A DNA stretch of 64,000 nucleotides from NCBI RefSeq assembly GCF_905171775.1, contig NC_053490.1, forward strand, positions 514,494,695-514,558,694, given 5' to 3'. Under the pieces are notes generated by a model. It ran no database searches. It was not told the DNA's origin and worked only from the letters and a program-made list of their open reading frames with translations. The translations under genes were made by a program, and so were the position numbers. This DNA is from Rana temporaria. Taxonomy: Eukaryota > Chordata > Amphibia > Anura > Ranidae. This document shows positions 55,558 through 64,000 of this stretch, piece after piece (within the stretch, counting starts at the first letter, position 1; each line of letters opens with the position of its first letter).

Positions 55558-57114
55558 TTACGGTTGTTATCACGTACCTGGTAGCAGAGCCTGATATGAT
55601 AAGGAAGGCCTCTCTTTTACCTCTGACTCAGGCCTCCTGATAGTGTAGACGGGAGGCGCAGGAGTACAGAGTGGCACGAGTGCCTCTAAGTCTTGCTAGC
55701 AGCAGGGCAGGTGTCCACGCTAGTCAGAAGGCTCCAGTAAGCAAGCAAGCTGGTAGGCAGCAGACTGAGGCAGGCAATGACAACAGGCAGCTGAGCTGGT
55801 TGCTGGTAGCAGATAGTAGGTCTGCCAGAACAGCAGGGTGGTAGGCAGTTACCAATTACAGCAGGCAAAGTAGCAGAGTTAGGCAGGTAGGGTCATTCAC
55901 AGGCTGGATGAAATGGGTACAGGGCACAGGCAGGAGCGTGGTTATGAAACAAGCCAGGTCTGGAACTGATCACAGAAGCAGGAGTCAATGGAGCAGACAA
56001 AAATGGAGGTCAGGGAACAAGCTGAGGTCAGTGCATTTGAAGTTCAGAGAGAAGTCAAGACAAGCTGGGTGAACAACTGGAATCTGGATACACCAGACAC
56101 GGGAGGCTGAAGACTAAGCAGCACTGATCTTGAGCACTGGGTGAGTTTAAATAGCCGCTTGGCGCCAACATCTATCACAGGTGCAGGCAAGTGCCGTTCC
56201 ACACAAGAATGTGAGAGGGCATGCGTAGGCAAGTGTCTCCAATGCCCCCCCACCTCTGGCCACATGTGGTACTGCATAGACAAGCAGTGGCTGTGGAACG
56301 AATTATCTGAATTTCCATTGATTCCTATGGGGAAACTTGCTTTGATATATGAGTGCTTTGGATTACAAGCATTCTTCTGGAATGGATTTTGCTCATAAAC
56401 CAAGGTACTACTGTATTGTATGTAATGCAAAAAAAACAGTAACAGCTCTCCCCGAATAGCCCCACACACACTGACAATATGGCTGATGTAAGTAAGCCTA
56501 TCCTAATATGGAAGGGGGCTGGGTTTATGCACTTTCAGATTATTTATCTCTTGTCTTTTTTTGTTTGTGCACATTTTGTCTCACTGTGTGACTATTCGGG
56601 TGCCGGCCCTCGGGCCAGCCCTGAACGTCTTGGGAGTGGGTGAACATGGCCTTCTGACTTAGTTCACCTGCTCTCATGGGGTCTCCCTTCGGGGGAGCCC
56701 CACCTAGTACTGGGAGGGTTCTGTTTCGGCAGTCCCTCCAAGGAAGTTGGGTCCGTGTCGGCTTTGGTTGCTCGGACCACGGTACCTTAGTCCCCGTCTG
56801 GAGCCTAACACCCTGGGGGGTCAGGGTTTTGGGTCCCTTCTTCACAGGAGGACCACTTGACGTTGCACCCGTCTGCACGTTTTTGTGAACACTTTTTTCT
56901 GCACCGGGTGGACTTTTTTGGGTGTCTTCACACGCCATAGGCTTTTAAAATAAAATAAAAAATGTATCTCCTGACCAGGGGCAAAGGCTATGCACTGCAC
57001 CTCATCCCAGATGACAGTAGATAGTCCTTCCTCGTGTACAAAATTATAGAGTCACACCTAACCGATGAGGTGTAGTGAGATGGGCATGCACGTTTTTTTT
57101 TTTCATGTTAATGC
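55558..57114. other. No gene seen; possible old LTR-type or other repeat
   Basis: 55620-56130 is AG-rich with many GGCAGG/CAGG blocks and could be part of an old retroelement, but no ends or domains can be identified. 56300-56420 is the right end of the TA-flanked MITE family at 58576 (GATTACAAGCATTC, CCAAGGTACTACTG). 56540-56940 is GC-richer with no supported ORF. Confidence 0.3.
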
Positions 57115-57445
57115 ATAGCTCCCAACTGTCCCTGAGTTTGAGGGAATGTCCCTGAATTGGAACAATGTCCCCCAATCCATCTGTCCCTTCTCATTTGTCC
57201 CTCATTTTGGTCTGATCTATTTAGCTGTATATCAAAAAGTGTTTTCCAGCACTAAACCTTTCATCTGATTTCTAAATTGCCGCATTTGTAAATTCCAAAA
57301 GCCAATATAAAGGAATAGTAGTGGTAAAAAAAAAACGTTTTTTTTAGTACAATTCTCCTTTAAGGGGGGCGTGACAAGTGGTGTGTCCTGTATAGTTTTT
57401 CTGATAGGTGTCCCTCATTCCCATCTCAGGAAGTTGGGAGGTATG
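57115..57445. mobile_element. hAT-like MITE, ends CTCCCAACTGTCCC
   Basis: Left CTCCCAACTGTCCCTGAGTT and right CAGGAAGTTGGGAG are inverted, and GTCCCTCATT blocks occur at both ends. The 8-bp flanks do not clearly match, so the superfamily is tentative. Confidence 0.5.
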
Positions 57446-57787
57446 TAATAACGTGTCATGCATTAGGCAGCAGATTCAAAATGGCACGCACCTCAGAAGC
57501 CCAGAAATCGGACCTGCACCTTTTTAGATCGCACACTTCAATGCACATCAGTACGCTGCTGCACCTCCATCCGCGACCTTTCATCGCTACTTGCAATATG
57601 GTGCCCTTCAGATCGAAGGGCACAACATCACACAATCACAAATAGCGTGTGGTGCCTCACATTGCAGTAACGCATACGGGAACGTTCCCACAATGCAATA
57701 ATGTAAACAGGGTTTTAATAATCTAGGAGCACCATTCTGTGCAGGTGCACTTTAAACCCAGGTCGGCATGCTGACACGCCCCCAGAC
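57446..57787. other. No gene seen
   Basis: No bounded repeat or supported ORF. Confidence 0.4.
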
Positions 57788-57790
57788 TGA

Positions 57791-58518
57791 GGGGCAGATC
57801 CACGTACCTTTGTGTAATCTTCCGCTGGGCGCAGCATATCTAACAAACACTAAGCCGCCGTTATTTTTTTTTTTTTTCGAATCCTCCAAGAATTTGCGGC
57901 GGCGTAGTGTATCTTTGGCGGCGTAATGGCACGCCATTCAAATCTCTGTGATGGGGGCGTGTTTTATGTAAATACGCTGTGACCCGACATAAACAACGTT
58001 TTTTTTAACTGCGCATGCGCCGTCCGTGGGGGTATCCCAGTGCGCATGCTCGAAATTAACCTGGAACAAGCCAATGCTTCCGACGGTGATGTCATTCTAC
58101 GCAAATCCCTATTCGCGAACGACTTACGCAAACGACGTAAAAATTTCTAATTTCTAGGCGGGAAGGACGGCCATACTTAACATTGAGTACGCCTCATAAC
58201 AGCAGCTCTAACTATACGCCGGAAAAAGCCGAATGCAAACGACGTAAAAAAATGCGCCAGCTGGTCTTACGTTCGTGGATCGCCGTAAATAGCTAATTTG
58301 CATACTCGATGCGGAATTCTACGTAAACGCCACCTGGCGGCCGCCGAAGAATTGCAGCTTAGATCCGACGGCGTACTAAGACGTACGCCTGTCGGATCTA
58401 GCCGAGATGCCGTCGTATCTTGTTTTGAGGATACAAAACAAAGGTACGACGCGCAAAATTTTAAATTATGCGGCGTATCAAGAGATACGCCGGCGTAATA
58501 CCTTTGTGGATCTGCCCC
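57791..58518 (-). mobile_element. GGGCC-family MITE, copy L
   Basis: Ends GGGGCAGATCC and GGATCTGCCCC are perfect inverted repeats; exact TGA duplication (57788-57790 and 58519-58521). Octamer on the minus strand at 58296-58303. The divergent end sequence shows that a subfamily with altered termini kept the same insertion behaviour. Confidence 0.9.
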
Positions 58519-58575
58519 TGAATGTCCATGATGGCCTAGGCTCGTAGGAAGTGGGTTAAATGTTACTTGGTTTTA

Positions 58576-59012
58576 CAGTGCAACCTTGGATTACAAGCAT
58601 AATCTGTTCCAGGAGAATGATTGTAATCCAATGCACTCGTATATCAAAGCGAGTTTCCCCATAGAAGTCAATGGAAACTAAAATAAATTGTTCCACATTG
58701 ACTTCTATGGCATGTGGCCTGAGGTGGGGAGGGGGGCGCTGCAGAGTCTCGGAAATACTTGGAGATCGTTCGGCTGCATTTAGAAACCAGAAAGGCTCGG
58801 GAACACTCTGAAACAGTATTTCAGAGTATTTCAGAAGGGCTCTGATGCCCCCGTACCTCTGGCCAAATGTGGTACTGCCCACCGCAGAGGCTTGAATCCT
58901 GCTCGTTTTGCGAGACAACACTCGCAAACCGAGTCAGGATTAAAAACAAAATAAAAAGCTTGCATTGCAAAACGCTCGTTAACCGCGTTACTCGCAATTC
59001 GAGGTTCCACTG
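58576..59012. mobile_element. TA-flanked MITE, ends CAGTGCAACCTTGG
   Basis: Left CAGTGCAACCTTGGATTACA, right GCAATTCGAGGTTCCACTG, each with TA outside. A TA duplication and CAGTG termini are typical of Tc1/mariner-type MITEs. A fragment of the same family lies at 56300-56420. Confidence 0.7.
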
Positions 59013-59057
59013 TATTTAAACTTGCAAGAGATGTAGTATCTAGTTTTGGAACAGAGA

Positions 59058-59783
59058 GGCCCAGATTCTCAAAGGACTTACGACGGCGCAGCGCCATGTA
59101 CTCCGTCGTAAGTCCTAATCTGGGCCGTCGTTTCTATTCTGATCCATTAGATCCGACAGGCGTAAGTCTCTTACGCCGTCGGATCTAAACTGCATTTTTT
59201 TTTTTGACCGCTAGGTGGCGCTTCCGTCGAATTCCGCGTTGAGTATGCAAATTAGCTAGATACGCGAATTCCCGAACGTACGCGCGGCGGACGCAGTAAA
59301 GTTACGACGTTTACGTTAGGCTTTTCGTGGCGTAATGTTGCCCCTGCTATATGGTGGCATAAGTGCGGCGCAACAATGTTAAGTATGGCCGTCGTTCCCG
59401 CGTCAAAATTTGAAAAAGTTACGTCGTTTGCGTAAGTCGTCTGTGAATGGGGCTGGACGTCATTTACGTTCACGTCGAAACCAATGACGTCTTTGCGGCG
59501 TACTTTGGAGCAATGCACACTGGGAAATTCCACGGACGGCACGTGCGCCGTTCCGAAAAAACGTCAATCACGTCGGGTCACAGTAGTTTTGCATAAAACT
59601 CGCCCCCCTGATCCAAATTTGAATTAGGCGGGCTTACGCCGGCCGAATTATGCTACGCCGCCGCAACTTACTGAGCAAGTGCTTTGAGAATACAGCACTT
59701 GCCCGTCTAAGTTGCGGAGGCGTAACGTAAATCGGATACGTTACGCCGCCGCAAGAATACGCCGTTTTACAAGAATCTGGCCC
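59058..59783 (+). mobile_element. GGGCC-family MITE, copy M
   Basis: Ends GGCCCAGATTC and GAATCTGGCCC; exact AGA duplication (59055-59057 and 59784-59786). Octamer at 59245-59252. Closely collinear with copy N, sharing GAGTATGCAAATTAGCTAGA and GAATGGGGCTGGACGTCATT. Confidence 0.9.
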
Positions 59784-59849
59784 AGAGTGTCTGCAGGGGA
59801 CAGCACTGTAATGAAAGTGAGTACTGCTGTGAAATCTGTCTTTTTTATT

Positions 59850-61109
59850 TTAACCAGTTAGCAACCGCCCTATAGACGAAATACGCCTACAAGGCGGTTG
59901 CTTAACTCTGGGAGGGCGTCAATGTACGTCCTCCCAGAATCGCGCTCCCGCGCACCCTGTGGGGCGCGCACACGGGAGTCTCCATGACCGCCGGGTCCTC
60001 CGGACCCGGCTGATCACGGATCACGGTAAATCGCCGCTGATAGCGGCGGTTTACCACGTGATCGCTCCGTCCAATGACGGAGCGATCACTAGTAAACAAA
60101 CCGGCGTCATGTGATGACGCCGGTTCCTCCCTCTCCTCTCTGTACCGAACGGTACAGTGTGAGAGAGGAGAGGGGAGAGAGCGGAAGCAGCAGCAGCTGC
60201 TGCTGCGGGCTGGATCTGTGACACATGCAGTCACAGATCCAGCCATCGATCCCTCCCTGTGCAATACTCTGCAGTACCAGCCATACTCTGCAATGCCCCC
60301 ACACTGTGCAATGCCCCCACACTGTGCAATGCCCCCACACTGTGCAATGCCCCCACACTGTGCAATACCCCAAAATACTCTGCAATGCCCCCACACTCTG
60401 CAATGCCCCCACACTGTGCAATACCCCAAAATACTCTGCAATACCCCAAAATACTCTGCAATGCCCGGAATACTCCGCAATGCCCCGCAATACTCCGCAA
60501 TGCCCCGCAATACTCCGCAATGCCCCACAATACCCCACAATACCCCGCAATACCCCGCAATACTCCGCAATACCCTGCAATACCCCACAATACTCCGCAA
60601 TACCCCACAATACTCCGCAATACCCCACAATACTCCGCAATACCCCACAATACTCCGCAATACCCCACAATACTCCGCAATACCCTGCAACGTCGTCTAT
60701 GGGGATTTTTAAGTAGCGAAGCTTGGCGCCATTCCACGAGCGTGTGCAATTTTGAAGGGTGACATGTTGGGTATCTATTTACTCGGCGTAACTTCATCTT
60801 TCACATTTATGCAAAAGAATGAAGAAAAAATACTAAATTTGCCAAATTTTATAACAGAAACAAAGAAAAATTATTTTTTTTTACAGAATTTTCAGTCTTT
60901 TTTCTTTTATAGCGCAAAAAATAAAAAACCCAACGGTGATTAAATACCACCAAAAGAAAGCTCTATTTGTGTGAAAAAAAGGACGAAAATTTAATTTGGG
61001 TACAGTGTTGTATGACTGAGTAATTGTCATTCAAATTGTGAGAGCACCGAAAGCTGAAAATTGGTCTGGTTATTAAGGGTGTTTACGTGCCTAGTGGTCA
61101 AGTGGTTAA
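59850..61109 (+). repeat. TTAACC...AAGTGGTTAA repeat (copy 5) with minisatellite
   Basis: Bounded by TTAACCAGTTAGCAACCGCC and AAGTGGTTAA, 1,260 bp. Left half palindromes include GATCGCTCCGTCCAATGACG...GAGCGATC (60060-60088) and GACGCCGGTT with AACCGGCGTC. The conserved block AAATACCACCAAAAGAAAGC lies at 60942-60961, and CCATTCCACGAGCG is shared with 32220-33232. Confidence 0.8.
60262..60692. repeat. Minisatellite of GCAATACC/GCAATGCC units
   Basis: The first part uses an 18-bp unit CCCCACACTGTGCAATGC. It then grades into 11-bp units, CCCCGCAATAC and TCCGCAATACC, in paired 22-bp arrangements. Long frames on both strands are repeat translations. Confidence 0.93.
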
Positions 61110-62130
61110 ATCGGTCTGGGTATTTTTTAGAGCTGGGCTTTAAAAAGCAAATGCTCTCCTTTTTTAGGTATTTTCAGCCTTCCTATGTAGTTTGGCTCTA
61201 AGCAATGTAATTTCCCCCAATGTATGTCTATCATGGCGCACTCTTGTGCAGTTCACATTTGGTTATGTATCCATTGCAGTAATGTCCTGACCACACAAAA
61301 ATAGATGCATGTTGGTCTTAAAAACATATTGCAATAAACATGCTGGATGTTTCTTGTATACGTTGATTTTTAAAGTGGTAATAAAGTCTGTATTTGGATT
61401 TTAACCTACAGGTATGCTTATTATAAAGCTTACAGTGCCTTGAAAAAGTATTCACACCCCTTGAAATTTTCCACATTTTGTCATACTACAACCAAAAAGT
61501 AAATGTATTTTATTGGGATTTTATGTGATAGACCAACACAAGGTGGCTCATAATTGTGAAGTGGAAGGAAAATGATAAATGGTTTTCCAATTTTTTTGCA
61601 AATAAATATCTGAAAAGTGTGGCGTCCATTTAACCCTCTTTACTCTGATACTCTAATACCCCTAAATAAAATCTAGACTGCCTTTAGAAGTCCCATAATT
61701 AGTAAATATAGTCCACTTTTGTTTAATTTAATCTCAGCATAAATACAGCTGTTCTATGAAGCCCTCAGAGGTTTGTTAGAGAACCTTAGTGGAGGGGAAA
61801 AAAAGCATCATGAAGGCTAAGGAACACACCAGACAGGTCAGGGATAAAGTTGTTGAGAAGTTTAAAGCAGGGCTAGGTTCTAAAAAAATATCCCAAGCTT
61901 TGAACATCTCACAGAGCTCTGTTCAATCCATCATCGGAAAATGGAAAGAGTATGGCACAACTGCAAACTTTCAAACACTCATCAGAGAAGCAGCCAAGAG
62001 ATCCATGGTAACTCTGGAGGAGCTGCAGACATCCACAGCTCAGGTGGGAGAATCTGTCCGCAGGACAACTATTAGTCGTGCTCTCCACAAATCTGGTCTT
62101 AATGGAAGAGTGGCAAGAAGAAAAGACATT

Positions 62131-62854
62131 GGGCCAGATTCAGAAAAGACTTACGACGGCGCAGCGCCATGTACGCCGTCGTAAGTCCTAATCTGGCCCG
62201 TCGTATCTATGCGACTGATTCTTAGAATCAGTTAAGCATAGATATCCTTTAGATCCGACAGGCGTAAGTCTCTTACGCCGTTGGATCTAAACTGCAATTT
62301 TTTTCCCCCCGCTAGGTGGCGCTTCCGTCGATTTCCGCGTTGAGTATGCAAATTAGCTAGATACGCGAATTCCCGAATGTACGCGCGGCCGATGCAGTAA
62401 AGTTACGACATTTACGTTAGGCTTTTCCCGGCGTATAGTTGCCCCTGGGTATATGAGGCGCAGCCAATGTTAAGTATGCCGTCGTTCCCACGTCGAAATT
62501 TTAAAAAGTTACGTCGTTTGCGTAAGTCGTCCGTGAATGGGGCTGGACGTCATTTACGTTCACGTCGAAACCAATGACGTCCTTGCAACGTCATTTGGAG
62601 CAATGCACACTGGGATATTTTAGGGAAGGCGCATGCACAGTTTATTTGGCGCGGGGACGCGCTTCATTTAAATGATACACGCCCCCTACCCGCCAAATTT
62701 GAATTCCGCCGGGTAATTTACGCTACGCCTCCGCAACTTTACAGGCAAGTGCTTTGTGAATAAAGCACTTGCCTGAAAAACTTGCGGCGGCGTAACGTAA
62801 ATCGGATACGTTACGCCGCCGCACAGATAGGCCCGCTGTACCTGAATCTGGCCC
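62131..62854 (+). mobile_element. GGGCC-family MITE, copy N, inside Tc1
   Basis: Ends GGGCCAGATTC and GAATCTGGCCC are perfect; exact ATT duplication (62128-62130 and 62855-62857). Octamer at 62346-62353. The Tc1 reading frame continues on both sides, so the target before insertion is known and the 3-bp duplication is certain. Confidence 0.95.
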
Positions 62855-63162
62855 ATTGTTAAAAGAAAGACATAAGAAGTCCGGTTTGAAGTTTGCGAGA
62901 GGCCACAGCAAACATGTGGAAGAAGGTGCTCTGGTCAGATGAGACCAAAACTGTAATTTTTGGCCTAAAAGCAAAATACTATGTGTGGCGGAAAACTAAC
63001 ACTGCACATCACCCTGAACACACCATCCCCACCGTGAAGCATGATGGTGGTAGCATCATGTTGTGGAGATGCTTTTCTTCGGCAGGGACAGGGAGGCTGG
63101 TCAGAGTTGATGGGAAGATGGATGGAACCAAATACAGGGCAATCTTAGAAGAAAACCTATTA

Positions 63163-63496
63163 TGCTCTGTACACGCAAGCGGAATTTCAGTCTGAAAAAA
63201 GTTGGATGGTTTTTCCGACGGAATTGCGCTCAAGCTTAGCTTGCATACACACGGTCACACAAAAGTTCTCTGAACTTTTGAATGTTAAGAACGCGGTGAC
63301 GTACAACACTACGACGAGGCGAGAAAAATAAGTTCAATGCTTCCGAGCATGCGTTCAATTGTTTCCGAGCATGCGTTGTTTTTTTTCCCGTCAGAATTCC
63401 ATACAGTCTGATGGAGCATACACACGGTCGGAATTTTCGATGAAAAGCTCACATCAGACTTTTGCTGGCGGAAATTCCACTCTAGTGTATGGGGCA
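63163..63496. mobile_element. TWA-target MITE inside Tc1
   Basis: Ends TGCTCTGTACACGCAAGC and GTGTATGGGGCA are imperfectly inverted; exact TTA duplication (63160-63162 and 63497-63499). The interior has AGCATGCGTTCAATTG and AGCATGCGTTGTTTT direct repeats. The Tc1 sequence on both sides fixes the target site. Confidence 0.85.
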
Positions 63497-64000
63497 TTAG
63501 AGTCTGCAAAAGACTTGAGACTGGGGTGGAGGTTCACCTTCCAGCAGGACAACGATCCTAAACATACAGCCAGAGCTACAATGGAATGGTTTACATCAAA
63601 TCATATTCATGTGTTAGAAGTTCAGAACTAAATCCAATTAAAAATCTGTGGAAATATTTGAAAATTGCTGTTCACAGACGCTCTCCATCCAATCTGATAG
63701 AGCTTGAGCTATTTTGCAAAGAAGAAGAATGGGTAAAAATTTCACTCTCAAGATATGCAAAGCTGGTAGAGACATCCCCAAAAAGACTGCTGTAATTGCA
63801 GCAAAAAATGGTTCTACAAAGAGGTCAATACTTTTGTAAAAATAAATCTAAATCATTTATAATTTTCCTCCCACTTCACAATGATGTGCCACTTTGTGTT
63901 GGTCTATTAAATAAAATTTAATTTCAGGAGAAGCTGGAACTGGAACAGAGGACAGTCTTCCTTTCAGAAGTCCGCCAAGAAACAGACACCTGGTGGACGT

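Larger units (their letters stand above)
61789..63795 (+). pseudogene. Tc1 transposase, best preserved copy but interrupted
   Basis: A DDE transposase. The first segment (61789-62130) holds RDKVVEKFKAGLGSKKIS and SVQSIIGKWKEYGTTANF (helix-turn-helix), a short deletion where the other copies carry the basic linker GRPPKLTGRAKRAL, then TSTAQVGESVRRTTISRALH. After copy N the reading continues at 62858 with ERHKKSGLKFARGH, then WSDETKTVIFGLK (first Asp near 62937), HTIPTVKHDGGSIMLW and VDGKMDGTKYRAILEENLL. After the TWA MITE come ESAKDLRLGWRFTFQQDNDP (second Asp near 63548) and LNPIKNLWKYLK, where the third catalytic Glu is replaced by Lys. A small deletion precedes it. It could not be active even without the insertions. 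Confidence 0.9.
61433..63909 (+). mobile_element. Tc1-like element split by two younger MITEs
   Basis: It starts CAGTGCCTTGAAAAAGTATT and is truncated at about 63909 inside the right terminal region. Copy N (62131-62854) and a TWA MITE (63163-63496) interrupt it. Removing both leaves about 1.4 kb, close to a full Tc1 element. Confidence 0.9.

Noticed and set aside
59902..60797. ORFs of 163-262 codons on both strands
   Set aside because: They come from the GCAATACC minisatellite in a non-coding TTAA-type repeat.

Overview
The window looks like vertebrate, most likely frog (anuran, probably ranoid), intergenic DNA built almost entirely of transposable elements. I found no host protein-coding gene, rRNA or tRNA. 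The organism call is an inference from the mix seen here: an L1-clade LINE, Tc1 transposons, many hAT and TWA-target MITEs, Penelope-like retroelement (PLE) debris with hammerhead ribozyme motifs, and dispersed TTAA-bounded repeats.

Layout. 1-6.6 kb: a TWA MITE, PLE fragments, a second MITE, a TTAA-type repeat and a decayed LINE piece. 6.6-9.3 kb: a GATA microsatellite, an internally deleted Tc1 element, and the first copies of a hairpin-rich MITE family (ends GGGCCAGATTC...GAATCTGGCCC, called 'GGGCC family' here). 9.3-14.5 kb: a PLE fragment with a complete hammerhead ribozyme core, a GGGCC copy split by an inverted PLE dimer, and two more GGGCC copies. 14.8-18.5 kb: a Tc1 remnant and three hAT elements with 8-bp target-site duplications (TSDs), two carrying minisatellites. 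18.7-28.2 kb: three more GGGCC copies; the third is split by a full-length 6.5-kb L1 with 14-bp TSDs whose ORF2 is broken by three frameshifts. 28.3-36.8 kb: a MITE, a GGGCC fragment, a 1.8-kb hAT with a large minisatellite, a run of TTAA-type repeats, a stretch without obvious repeats that may hold conserved noncoding sequence, and a nested MITE/hAT pair. 36.8-42.9 kb: a deep nest with an outer hAT (8-bp TSD TTCACAAA), an inner hAT carrying a 26-bp minisatellite in alternating orientation, a LINE 3' end, a solo LTR with a 4-bp TSD, and MITEs. 42.9-45.3 kb: two TTAA-type repeats. 45.6-64 kb: four Tc1 pseudo-transposons, three of them split by younger insertions, more GGGCC copies, and another TTAA-type repeat with a minisatellite.

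The genes do not form a pathway. The only sizeable coding remnants are L1 ORF1/ORF2 and Tc1 transposases, and none is intact except possibly L1 ORF1. The most unusual signals are: the GGGCC family, with eight different exact 3-bp TSDs, serial hairpins and a retained ATGCAAAT octamer; the hammerhead ribozyme; the inverted PLE dimer; and the repeated placement of minisatellites inside non-autonomous transposons.
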